The position numbers and the translations under genes were made by a program. Under the pieces are notes generated by a model. It had not been told where the DNA came from and searched no databases. It saw only the letters and a program-made list of their open reading frames with translations. Positions 1 to 8,834 of a stretch of 64,000 nucleotides of DNA are shown in pieces. Numbering within the stretch: position 1 is the stretch's first letter; every line of letters begins with the position of its first letter. The stretch is from Enoplosus armatus (taxonomy: Eukaryota > Chordata > Actinopteri > Centrarchiformes > Enoplosidae), in contig NC_092181.1 in the NCBI RefSeq assembly GCF_043641665.1, positions 13,245,463-13,309,462 on the forward strand. Reading direction: 5' to 3'.

Positions 1-8
1 AGAGTCTG

Positions 9-623
9 TTAGGCCTTTTGTCCCTCTGTTTTCTCTTCAGCTTGAGCAGCTGGATCGCTGGAGATCTCTTCTGGACAAAGCTCCTTGGTAGGATCCATCA
101 TAATAGGTGGAGGCATGTTCAGACACTCCACCTGAGCCCTGAACTCCTCCATCTCCTTCTGCTCCACCTCCCTCCTCCTGCTGAACAGGTAAAAATGCTG
201 CCGTTTCCCCGATTCTACATCAAAGCTCAGCAGTATGCAGTCGTGACAGGATGTACGGATGAAGGTTGTGGTGACGTTGCCATCGTCAAAGGTGAAGCTG
301 CTGCCCTCTAGGGAGATGTTGTAGGATGCATAGTGGCACTTGTTATCTAAACGCATGCTGCGACTGAAGAAGATGTTGTTTTCACTGGTGTTGCTAGAGA
401 AGTTAGCAGTGGCACTTTCTCTACTTCTTAATCGGTCCATGAACGGCAGGTGGCTGAGACTGCCTGCAACTAAAGCCCGTCTGCCCTCCAAATGTTGAGG
501 ATCAAGTTGATCCAAAGGCCGGACCAAGTCTTCGCAGGCCAGAGGAGCTGAGTGGCTCAGAGACGTAAAGCCGAGGAGAACAATGGCACACACAGGAAAC
601 ATATCTGTGCAAGCTGAAATCAT
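9..623 (-). CDS. Secreted PSTBP/TBT-bp-like lipocalin, copy 1 (GxW motif altered)
   Basis: An intact single-exon frame of 204 residues with a hydrophobic signal peptide ending near SHS-AP. The lipocalin N-terminal block has an Arg where the family has the invariant Trp (GRRALVAGSL; copies 2-4 read GRWALVAGSL). Four N-glycosylation sequons are visible (NFS, NTS, NIS, NVT). The conserved TSCHDC and FYLFSRRREVEQKEMEE blocks and the VECLNMPPP tail match the other copies. Known of the family: fish lipocalins of this type are plasma glycoproteins that bind small hydrophobic or alkaloid ligands. Ligand binding here is inferred only. The start could be the first Met or the second (MFPV, position 602), which better matches copies 2 and 3. 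A TATA box lies about 80-100 bp upstream, so no intron is needed. The stop codon is 8 bases from the window edge, so the 3' UTR is not seen. Confidence 0.85.
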   Translation of the reverse strand: MISACTDMFPVCAIVLLGFTSLSHSAPLACEDLVRPLDQLDPQHLEGRRALVAGSLSHLPFMDRLRSRESATANFSSNTSENNIFFSRSMRLDNKCHYASYNISLEGSSFTFDDGNVTTTFIRTSCHDCILLSFDVESGKRQHFYLFSRRREVEQKEMEEFRAQVECLNMPPPIMMDPTKELCPEEISSDPAAQAEEKTEGQKA

Positions 624-702
624 ATTCTGCTGTCTGTTGTAAAGTTTTGCGGGCAGGTCTCAGTTGCACTGAAGTGTCTACATTATATGGTTGTTTTTCT
701 GG

Positions 703-709
703 TTTTATA
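703..709 (-). promoter_or_regulatory. TATA box of lipocalin copy 1
   Basis: The minus strand reads CTATAAAACC, followed upstream by a GGTTTCTGAAACAA-like block. The same arrangement is found at matching distances in front of copies 2, 3 and 4. Confidence 0.7.
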
Positions 710-735
710 GTTGTTTCAGAAACCTGAAGTTTCAC

Positions 736-806
736 AATGTTGAAAATACCAGAGAGCAGCGTCCCCCTTTACACCTGTGCTTTCTGTGATTGTGAAATGA
801 ATGGCT
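736..806 (-). promoter_or_regulatory. Conserved lipocalin promoter module, copy 1
   Basis: On the plus strand this block contains GAAAATACCAGAGAGCAG, a pyrimidine run, CACCTGTG, and then TTCTGTGATTGTGAAATGAA. The same order recurs upstream of copies 2 and 3 and, more weakly, copy 4. The TTGTGAAAT part fits a C/EBP-type site and the GCAGAGTCC-like part resembles an HNF4 half-site. Both factor assignments are inference. Confidence 0.5.
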
Positions 807-809
807 GTT

Positions 810-1303
810 CTGAGTACTGTGACTTTTGATTGTTTACACCAGGGGTTTACTGGTTGGCTCTCTCTTATCTGTGGTAAAGTTGTGGATTCACTGTGTCAAT
901 AAAATGCAACAAAACTTTTTTCACTTTTCCTGGATTGAAGTTCTGGGAAGTGTTTGTACAGGAATGATGGTGGTTCAATAAACTGCAGATTTAAGTGATA
1001 ACCACTGTAAATAGATTTTTTAAGATCTGGATTTTGTAGAACACATTTAGGAATCTGCAACTTCAAGAATTGCTTCTGTTTCTCGAATAAAGAATCTCAT
1101 ATGAAAGTCAAAAAGAGCTGACAAGTGCTTTTCAAAATGTTTCATCTTAAAAACTCATTTATTTTTAGCTACAGATTAGCTGAAATGTGAAATACAGTGA
1201 CATAATGACCTGTGCAGTACAAGACAAAAAGGCACTTTAACATCTCCACAAAACATTCACTGACACTAACATACACTTCAACACTGTAGGGCTAATTGTC
1301 TTT
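810..1303. other. Spacer between lipocalin copies 1 and 2
   Basis: AT-rich sequence with no gene. It includes the likely poly(A) signal of copy 2 on the minus strand (an AATAAA read from TTTATT near 1156-1164), about 145 bp past the copy 2 stop codon. Confidence 0.5.
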
Positions 1304-1906
1304 TCACTGTCTCTCTTCAGTTTTGTCTTCAGTTGGAGCTGCTGGATCGCCGGCTGTCTTTTCTGGACAAAGGTCCTTGGTCGGATCCAACACGGCCGGT
1401 GGAGGCATGTGCAGACACTCCACCTGAGCCCTGAACTCCTCCATCTCCTTCTGCTCCAGCGCCCTCCTCCTGCTGAACAGGTAAAAATGCTGCCGCTTCC
1501 CAGAATCTGCATTTATGCGCATCAGTATGCAGTCGTGACAGGATGTATGGGAAAAGTTTGTGCTGAGGTTGCTTTTATCTGTCCCATCATATGTGAAGGT
1601 GCTGCCTTCCAGGGAGATGTTGTAGGTATTGTACAGGCACGCGTTATCTAAAAGGATGGTGCTAGTGTAGGAAATATTGGTGTCACTGGTGTTGCTGGAG
1701 AAGTTTACAGTGGCACTATCTCTTTGTTTGAATCGCTCCAGGTACGATGGCTGGCTCAGACTTCCAGCAACCAAAGCCCATCGCCCCTCCAGATGACGTA
1801 GATCCAGTTGATCCAAAGGCCGGACCAAGTTGTCGCATGCCAGAGGAGCTGAATGGCTCAGAGACATAAAGCAGAGGAGAGCGATGGCGCACACAGCAAT
1901 AAACAT
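1304..1906 (-). CDS. Secreted PSTBP/TBT-bp-like lipocalin, copy 2
   Basis: An intact intronless frame of 200 residues. It starts MFIAVCAIALL (signal peptide), with probable cleavage at SHS-AP. The lipocalin GxW signature is present (EGRWALVAGSL, about residues 40-50). It is rich in N-glycosylation sequons (NFS, NTS, two NIS, NLS, NFS), as expected of a heavily glycosylated plasma protein. Conserved cysteines occur near LACDN, NACLY, TSCHDC, VECLH and DLCPE, and a charged helix (RRRALEQKEMEEF) follows the last strand. The length fits a single lipocalin domain. A TATA box at 2002-2008 lies 96 bp upstream of the start codon. It is a tandem paralogue of copies 1, 3 and 4 in the same orientation. 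It probably carries a small hydrophobic ligand in plasma; the ligand cannot be read from the sequence. Confidence 0.88.
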   Translation of the reverse strand: MFIAVCAIALLCFMSLSHSAPLACDNLVRPLDQLDLRHLEGRWALVAGSLSQPSYLERFKQRDSATVNFSSNTSDTNISYTSTILLDNACLYNTYNISLEGSTFTYDGTDKSNLSTNFSHTSCHDCILMRINADSGKRQHFYLFSRRRALEQKEMEEFRAQVECLHMPPPAVLDPTKDLCPEKTAGDPAAPTEDKTEERQ

Positions 1907-2001
1907 ATTGTATGGTTTGAAGGCAGTTGCCGGGATGTACCTCTGTCAGTCACACTGTAGTGTCAAACAGAGAATGTGGCCGGTGAAGAGGTACTGGCTG
2001 G

Positions 2002-2008
2002 TTTTATA
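2002..2008 (-). promoter_or_regulatory. TATA box of lipocalin copy 2
   Basis: TATAAAACC on the minus strand, preceded by GGTTTCTGAAATAAC, matching the other copies. Confidence 0.7.
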
Positions 2009-2033
2009 GTTATTTCAGAAACCTCCCATTTAC

Positions 2034-2098
2034 ACATTACAGAGAGCAGAGTCCCTTTTCCACCTGTGGATTCTGTGATTGTGAAATGAAATACTATT
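2034..2098 (-). promoter_or_regulatory. Conserved lipocalin promoter module, copy 2
   Basis: The plus strand carries AGAGAGCAGAGTCCC, then CCACCTGTGGATTCTGTG, then ATTGTGAAATGAAATA. Element order and spacing match copy 1 and copy 3. Confidence 0.5.
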
Positions 2099-2389
2099 TG
2101 GAGAACTGTTTTTTGACTATTGTGATGTAATAACTGTAGTTTGATAAACTGCAGACATTAGGACAGTCTATGAATGCAAGCTGCACACACTCATTTTCTT
2201 ATGGTATTAACTCATTGTGATGAAAACAAAAAACTATTTTGTGAGGCATATTGCAACTTTGTTAGTATATAAGTATACAACTGCTTCAAACTGAATACAA
2301 TTATAATTTATTTTCACTCTCAACTTGATTTGAAATGAATTTTTCTTCATCCACATTGAGCTGTCTGAGACACTGCTCTGAAAACAAAG

Positions 2390-2605
2390 GACTTCCCTGA
2401 ATGAGAGCTTTGGCGCACACAAGCAAACATATATCTGCAATCATGTAAATATTGTATATTGTACATGCATGGAGGTAGTGGTGAGGATGTTTACTCTCTG
2501 TTGTACCATGTGTCCAAATACCTTGTTGGGTCAAAAACTTGTGTTGCAAGAGGGCAGAGTCCCTTCTTCACCTGTCGATTCTGTGATTGCGAAATGACAA
2601 AATGT
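2390..2605 (-). pseudogene. Decayed lipocalin 5' stub with its promoter module
   Basis: On the minus strand 2395-2435 reads ATATGTTTGCTTGTGTGCGCC followed by AAAGCTCTC, clearly related to the signal-peptide start of copy 2. About 110-170 bp upstream (2545-2605) is another copy of the shared module (GGGCAGAGTCCCTTCTTC, CACCTGTCGATTCTGTGATT, GCGAAATGA). The rest of the reading frame is not recognisable. This looks like a fifth tandem copy degraded to its promoter and first codons. Confidence 0.5.
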
Positions 2606-3375
2606 TTTCACAAATCTCGTGTCAAATCAAAGTCCAATTTAATTATAGATTAAAGATGCGCACATTCTGTAATTACTGATAGTAATGAGGAAAATAAGCC
2701 CATGTATTGTTCATGGATAAAGTCGTAGGGTATCTTTATTCATTTAGTGGGATTGAAATATCAGTCATCATACTTTAAAAAAATATTTATTAACAAGCCA
2801 AATATGGACATACATATCACTATGAACATATACATTCACAAATACATATCCACACTTTTAATAAAAAGTATATAATTAACAAACATTTCAATGTTTTCTT
2901 TGCACTGAATTAAAAATGGCGACCTCTCTCGCCCAATTTCAACTGGGGTTGGCTCTAACCCACCATGACCCTGCAAAGGATAAATACAGCAGGTGCCTGA
3001 TATTGCATTTGCAAGTAAATTTGGAGCCTTTCACTGTTGCAATACAAATATAACAGTGGGTATTTTGTTAACGTTTAGCTAAACCTCACAAGAGGCTTTG
3101 ACAGAGCAAAGGGTGGTGGAGTTGTTGAATGCTACACTCAAAAGTTAAAAATATTTACATCTAACATAACTTACGATACATGTGATTTATATCTTCATTA
3201 CGTGTTTCTATTATAATTTTTTAAATTATCATTTATGTTTCATCTCAATTACCCAGGACAAAAAACTCAAACAGCTCATGTTTTGTAAAATCATTTATTT
3301 TTGGAATATAATACAATTGAAATGACAACAACAATTATTCACACTGTGTGAACAGACATCATATAACAAAGTCTC
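2606..3375. other. Spacer between the lipocalin stub and copy 3
   Basis: AT-rich sequence with no gene. A minus-strand AATAAA within TTTATTTTTGG near 3294-3302 is the likely poly(A) signal of copy 3. Confidence 0.45.
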
Positions 3376-3960
3376 TTAAGCCTTCTGTCCCTCTGTTTTC
3401 TCTTCAGTTTGGGCTGCTGCTTCACTGGTAGTCGGTTCTGGACAAAGCTCCCCGGTAGGATCCATCACGACAGGTGGAGGCATGTTCAGACACTCCACCT
3501 GAGCCCTGTACTCCTCCATCTCCTTCTGCTCCACCTCTCTTCTCCTGCTGAACAGGTAGAAGTCTGATGACTTATAATTTGGCGACTCCACGTCCAAGGA
3601 CAATGCCACACAGTCTGGACAGGATGTATGGAAGAAGGTCCCAGTAAAGTTAAAGGTCAGCACCTCTATGTGAAAGATGTGGCCTTGTATTGAGATGTTG
3701 CGGTAATGATACTGGCACAGGCCACCAACATGGTTGGCTTGGACGTACGTGGAATTATGTAAGTCAATAGTTACGCTGTCCCGTCCTTTTACGATTTCCG
3801 CCACTGCAGTGTCTTTCAGACTGACTGCAACCAAAGCCCATCTTCCCTCCAAATGATGAGGGTCCAGTCGATCCAAAGGCCGGACCAAGTTTTCACAAGA
3901 CAGAGGAGCTGAGTGGCTCACAGACATCAGGCAGAGAACGGTTGCGAATACAGCAAACAT
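3376..3960 (-). CDS. Secreted PSTBP/TBT-bp-like lipocalin, copy 3
   Basis: An intact single-exon frame of 194 residues, starting MFAVFATVLCLMSVSHS-AP (signal peptide). The lipocalin signature EGRWALVAVSL is intact. Fewer sequons are present than in copy 2 (NST, NIS, NFT). The central barrel differs most from copies 1 and 2 (HNSTYVQANHVGGLCQYHYR), while the TSCPDC block, FYLFSRRREVEQKEMEEYRA and the VECLNMPPP tail are conserved. This pattern suggests a diverged ligand pocket on a conserved scaffold. A TATA box lies 78 bp upstream and a poly(A) signal about 75-80 bp past the stop, so the gene looks complete and expressible. Ligand unknown. Confidence 0.87.
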   Translation of the reverse strand: MFAVFATVLCLMSVSHSAPLSCENLVRPLDRLDPHHLEGRWALVAVSLKDTAVAEIVKGRDSVTIDLHNSTYVQANHVGGLCQYHYRNISIQGHIFHIEVLTFNFTGTFFHTSCPDCVALSLDVESPNYKSSDFYLFSRRREVEQKEMEEYRAQVECLNMPPPVVMDPTGELCPEPTTSEAAAQTEEKTEGQKA

Positions 3961-4037
3961 GTTGAGATATTTATATCACGTCTCAGTTGCTCTGTGGTGT
4001 CCAACTGAAAATGTGTCTGGTCAAGAGGCTTTGTAGG

Positions 4038-4044
4038 TTTTATA
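4038..4044 (-). promoter_or_regulatory. TATA box of lipocalin copy 3
   Basis: TATAAAACC on the minus strand, flanked upstream by GGTTTCTGAAACAGC as in the other copies. Confidence 0.7.
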
Positions 4045-4071
4045 GCTGTTTCAGAAACCAGAATCTAATTT

Positions 4072-4142
4072 CACAATACTGAAAATACCAGAGCAGATAG
4101 TCCCTTATCCACATGTGGATTTTGTGATTGTGAAATGAAAGG
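4072..4142 (-). promoter_or_regulatory. Conserved lipocalin promoter module, copy 3
   Basis: The plus strand shows CACAATACTGAAAATACCAG, then AGTCCCTTATCCACATGTGG, then TTTGTGATTGTGAAATGAAA. This is the best-preserved match to the copy 1 module. Confidence 0.5.
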
Positions 4143-4559
4143 ACATTTTAAGTACTGGGCTATTTATTGTTTACACTGGATGTTTACTGGTCTCTCTTAC
4201 CTGTGTTCATGTTGTAGGTTCACGGTCAGTCACATATTGTTAATCAAATAAATTGGAAAAAAGTTTACGAAGTTCTGTGATAAATACACATTTGAGTGTG
4301 GAAAGGTTGGTTGATAAAGTATGAAGATTACAGTGAACTCCGGATTTATATCCCTTAGTGGATATGAGCAAAACTGAATGTGAAACAAATGTCTTTGCTG
4401 TTCAAAATATTCACAAAAATCTAAAATTATGGAAAAATGTTGACATTAAAAAAATATATATTTTTCTCCAAAACACTGTATGTGCTGAAATCATAATACA
4501 CTGTTATTTGCAGGTAATAGTTCAGATTTAGTTTGTATCATAAACCTTCAGTTTTGCAA

Positions 4560-4618
4560 AAATAACTACTCCAGAGGGCAGAGTCCCTTCTCCACCTGTT
4601 GATTCTGCAATTTTCACA
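4560..4618 (-). promoter_or_regulatory. Orphan lipocalin promoter module
   Basis: CCAGAGGGCAGAGTCCCTTC followed by CCACCTGTTGATTCTGCAAT matches the modules upstream of the lipocalin copies, but no lipocalin frame lies downstream on the minus strand before copy 3. Probably a relic of a lost copy. Confidence 0.4.
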
Positions 4619-5034
4619 CAGTAGGTAAAACACAAGTGTTACTTCATAAAAATAAATGATTTCATTATTTACACCTGTTCTTTTCCTACTGTCCTCTGTG
4701 AAAAGGACCTGTTGTGAAACTCACTGTGTCACTGTGCCTGGCCGCTGTTGACCTAGAAATAGTTACATTAGGCCTTTCTCAATAGATCACTACACACACT
4801 TTTTTGAAGACAATGAAAAAAAAAAAAAGAGACCCCTAATTTCTCTCTGATCACTCAGGTTTTGACTTTCAACTTTTTTTTGTATTTTTAATATTTTATC
4901 TTGATGGATCAGCAGAAAGGTTTTCTGAAGTACTTAATCATGAAATCTCACAATTCTCTCAGTTGCGGACAATTTACCATCTGCACAAAAGCAAACACAG
5001 ACACAGTATGTATCAACATGTATTTTATTGGCTC
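4619..5034. other. Spacer before the L2 insertion
   Basis: No gene. Holds an A run near 4817-4828. A minus-strand AATAAA near 5021-5032 may be the original poly(A) signal of lipocalin copy 4, now separated from it by the L2 element. Confidence 0.35.
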
Positions 5035-5808
5035 TTCTTCAGGACAAGCACTCCCAGCTTAACGTGCCTGACCCCACCTGCAGGTGGACCATTTCCTGTC
5101 TGACGAGAAGCAGCACGTGAAGCTGGGGAAACACGTCTCAGACTCGCGGACGATCAGCACCGGCCACAAACAATGCTGGTTCACTTCTACACTGCCATCA
5201 TAGAGTCCATCCTCACCTCCTCCATCACTGTCTGGTACGCTGCTGCCTCCACCAAGGACAGGTGCAGACTGCAGCGTATCATCCGCTCTGCAGAGAGGGT
5301 GATCGGCTGCAACCTCCCATCTCTTCAGGACCTGTACTCCTCCAGGACCCTGAGGAGAGCAGGGAAGATCGCTGCCGACCCCTCCCAACCCAGACACCAT
5401 CTGTTCGACCCCCTCCCCTCTGGCAGGAGGCTGCGGTCCATCAGGACCAAAACCTCCCGCCACAAAAACAGTTTCTTCTCCTCTGCAGTCAACCTGACAA
5501 ACACGGCCCCCCCCCCCCCCCACCACACACACAAACACAAGTTATACGTCATATTAACGTACACCGCCCTGTCCCCCCTACGTTACATTAACGCACGCAC
5601 CCCCTACTGGACACTTTATTTTTGTCATTGCATTGTTTGTTATTTATCTTATCTTATTCTTTTACCTTTATATTTTTACATGCTTGTTGTCTGTCAGATT
5701 ATATGTTATACGTTAAAAAAAAGCAGCACCATCAGACCACGGCAAATTCCTTGTAATGTATGTTACTTGGCAATAAAGAGTTTCTGATTCTGATTCTGAT
5801 TCTGATTC
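5035..5808 (+). mobile_element. 5'-truncated L2-clade LINE with (TGATTC)n tail
   Basis: The frame at 5173-5502 encodes the C-terminal end of a non-LTR retrotransposon polymerase protein, with the landmark segments HFYTAIIESILTSSITVWY, CRLQRIIRSAERVIG and DPLPSGRRLRSIRTKTSRHK typical of fish L2-type elements. Past the frame are a run of 15 Cs (5507-5521) and an AT-rich 3' UTR. The element ends in GGCAATAAAGAG and several TGATTC repeats (about 5778-5808). The 5' boundary is estimated from where the repeat-like sequence begins. The copy is dead: only about the last 0.8 kb is present. It lies at the place where the 3' end of lipocalin copy 4 should be. Confidence 0.8.
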
Positions 5809-5837
5809 ATGCTGCGAACAGAAATCATTCTTTGCCT

Positions 5838-6345
5838 AAACATGTTCAGACACTCCACCTGAGTGATGAACTCCCTCATCTCCTTCTGGTCCACCTCCCT
5901 GTTTTTGCTGAAAAGCAACAATTCCTTTGTCTTATAATTTAGTGACTCCACGTCAAAGCTGAACACCACAGTCTGCACAGGTTGTACGGAAGAAGGTCCC
6001 ACTGGAGCTTAACATCCGTCCAACCTGAAAGTCAAAGCTATGGCCTTCTAGTGAGATGTTCTGGGACGCATACAGGCACACGGCTCTGTAACGATTGGCT
6101 TTGGTGAACGTTGAGTTGTAGAAATCAATAGTTATGCTGTCGCTTGGTTTAACATGCTCTGGAGATTCAATGATTTTCAGACTGCCTGCAACCAAAGCCC
6201 ACCTGCCCTCCAAATGACGAGGATCCAGTGGATCCACAGGCTGGACCACGTCTTTACAGTCCAGAGGAGCTGCATGGCTCACAGACATCAAGCAGAGGAG
6301 AGCGATGGCGGACACCGCAAACATGTCTCTGTATGTTGAAATCAT
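5838..6345 (-). pseudogene. Lipocalin copy 4, frameshifted and truncated
   Basis: The frame starts at 6345 (MISTYRDMFAV; alternative Met at 6324) with a signal peptide and an intact EGRWALVAGSL lipocalin signature, and runs to a stop near 5953. Around 5962-5971, within the CADC block, the reading frame shifts: a net loss of two bases relative to copy 3. The following lipocalin sequence (FSFDVESLNYKTKELLLFS, REVDQKEMREF, VECLNM) continues in another frame. Homology ends at about 5838. The PPP tail and C-terminal segment are missing, and the L2 element lies immediately beyond. Its TATA box (6414-6420) survives. Both the frameshift and the missing tail make it non-functional as a full lipocalin, though a truncated secreted peptide cannot be excluded. 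Confidence 0.82.
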
Positions 6346-6413
6346 TTGACTGGACGTATAGACTCAGTTGCAGAGTCTGTCTTAAAGTGGTACCAGTATA
6401 GCTGCTTGTCTGG

Positions 6414-6420
6414 TTTTATA
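6414..6420 (-). promoter_or_regulatory. TATA box of lipocalin copy 4 (pseudogene)
   Basis: TATAAAACC on the minus strand at the usual distance. The upstream module (CACAATACTGAGAGAGCAGA, then TTCTCTGTGATAGTAAAAT) is eroded compared with copies 1-3. Confidence 0.6.
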
Positions 6421-6699
6421 GTTGCATCAGAAAAGTCCAGTTCCACAATACTGAGAGAGCAGAGTCCACCAAGTTCTCTGTGATAGTAAAATAAGAATTC
6501 ATTGAATACTTGATTATTTACACTTTTCTCACACTGTCTTTCATGTAATATTATAGTGAGTTCACTGTAGTTATTGTAAATAGCAGGAAATAAAACCATC
6601 TTAATCTTATTGGCTCAGATTAACTTCAATATATGTATTGTGTTTGTTGAAATCACTATAAATCCTGATGCATATTTCTACCTACTCTCACCTGCACTG

Positions 6700-6815
6700 T
6701 AAAACTAAAATGATTCAGTTTCACGTGGAAAATTGTATCAGAAAGTTCCAGTTTTGCAATACCTGGCATTGTTTTTGCAATGTTGAAAGAGAGCAAAGGA
6801 CGATTTCTAGGATTT
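6700..6815 (-). promoter_or_regulatory. Second orphan lipocalin promoter relic
   Basis: The plus strand reads GTATCAGAAAGTTCCAGTTT, then GCAATACCTGGC, then TTGAAAGAGAGCAAAGGA. This parallels the copy 4 promoter (GCATCAGAAAAGTCCAG, CACAATACTGAGAGAGCAGA). No lipocalin frame follows it other than copy 4 itself, so it appears to be a duplicated or decayed promoter. Confidence 0.3.
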
Positions 6816-8834
6816 TTTTAGCAGAATAACTCTGTGTATCTTGGATGTACACCGATGTTAATATGCAGCCAAAACCGCAGTATCATCTTTGCAACAGTAC
6901 ACACAATCTGCCCCGTTAGATTCTTTGGTTTTATTCTTCCAATTAGACTCACTGAAGAGAACTACACTGTTAAACTCATAGTCAGTATACTTTTTGGTAG
7001 TATTTATCTGTTTGGCTGATCAAATAGATTAAGAGTGGTACAGGGTATGAACTTTATGATTGTTTTCAGTAGCATTTTTCCCTTCCCTGTGCAGCAAAGA
7101 CCTGGGTTTTATAGATGTGCATATAACCTTTTAAAATAGTTTTTAATTAGTGATTGTAGAAGTGTTAAGCAGAGTATGCTTCTATGAGTCTGTCATCTGT
7201 GAATAGAAGCAGCAAAATCCGATTCTTCTGTTCTCATAGTACGTTAGAAATTGCATTATGAATAACTGAAAAAAAGAGTTTTTGCCTTACAGACACGTTT
7301 TACTTCACTTCAATGTAAGAAACATTTAAAAAACATGACCAGAATCCACTTCCTGTCGAGTGTAGAGGTATTGTTGTTGGACAGGACCCCCCTGGGAGCT
7401 CTCAGCTCAGCAGGACTTATTTTTACAGTTACAGGTCCCACTGCTGCATCCCTTTCTCCAGGGTCTCAGGCTTTGGTCTGGCCCTTGACAAGCTCCATGT
7501 ACTTAACAATAATAATTTTTGAGACTTGTTGCAGGGGACAGCAGGTCTTCGTCTCTCCAGAGGAATATTTACCACAACTAAAGCTGCATGGATAAAGGAA
7601 TACAAGTTATCAGAGACGGACTGCATACTCTCACTCCCCTATTCTTAAGAGTGCTAAGAGAAAGTATGACAGAGAGCTGTGCTAAACCAGTAGTCTCTGA
7701 TTTAGGAATAAAAAATAACATTATGAAACGAATGGTTAAACATTATCCAGTGTGTTTCTTTTGCATGAAACAATGTTGTGGTTTTGGGACAAATCCACTG
7801 TTTGAGGAACAGAGATGCCAGATGAACATCAAGTACATCAAGCAATGCATCACAAATGTCAGTTTAATCATTAAACCATTCATCAATCATTTCAAAGCTG
7901 ACATCTCTGACACTCTCAGTTCCACATGTCTGTGTATACAGTATCCAGCATACATCCATGCACAGAGCTAGCCAGGAGCTCCTGTCTGTTCTCTTCTCTT
8001 CAAAAGCACATCTGGTAAAAATACAAAATTCATACTTTCAAGTATTTCAAAATAATTTCTCTTTTAAAACTGACAACAGCCCCCAAAATACACAGTTGGT
8101 ACATGCTGTTGTTTATAAATTAGACCATTTCATACTATTAGTCTGTGTATTGTCAATACCTGTATTATAGAGTGAATAAAAATGTTCAGGCCCCATACTT
8201 AATTATATCTCTAATAAAAGACCAAAATCAATAAAATAAGTCAGCCTTAAAGTCATTAAGTTAGAACAACATCCTCCTTAACTTTTCCAGTTAAATCTCA
8301 TATTTAGATTATGAAAATGACCCAATGAAATATAAATGTGGATACAACAGTTTAAAATAATAAATCTTCAGTCTGTTTTTGCCTAACTGCATCTAATATG
8401 TGGGTTTTATGATCCTATATAGATTGGCTGGCTCATCTGCCAACCAGGAAAATTAAATCAAACTCAAACAGCGTAAAAAAAAAAAAGAAGAAAAAAGCAC
8501 ACTGTATATTTTGGTCCATATTGAGTGAAGAGAATTTAAAAGTGTAGTCCTGGGTACAAAGTTCATCAAGGCACTTAAACACTGACAAGTCCAAATCCAT
8601 ACCTCCCCTGTCTTCACGTTGGAGAGAGCTCACTTCCTCTTGGAGTATCACAACTCAAGGAAGTGTCAAGATGAATGAGGGCAGAGATTAGGGGGAGGAA
8701 ATGGAAGTAGCTTGTGGACATTAGGATTTGAAAAAAGGATGGGTGCATAAAAGAAAGAGATGAAGAAAGGAGTGTGTTATGAATTGAACAGCAGAGAGAC
8801 AGACTGAAGAGGCAGAGAGGGAATGAATGTACGT
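6816..8834. other. Intergenic spacer between lipocalin array and palm3, including palm3 3' UTR
   Basis: Chance frames at 7335-7595 and 7588-7971 have no recognisable homology. The palm3 3' UTR must begin at 8834 and run leftward on the minus strand; I could not fix its poly(A) site. Confidence 0.4.

Noticed and set aside
5035..5808. Active retrotransposon gene
   Set aside because: Only the 3' end is present, with no endonuclease or catalytic reverse transcriptase core.
7588..7971. 127-codon plus-strand frame in the spacer before palm3
   Set aside because: AT-rich, no recognisable domain, no splice or promoter context; a chance frame.
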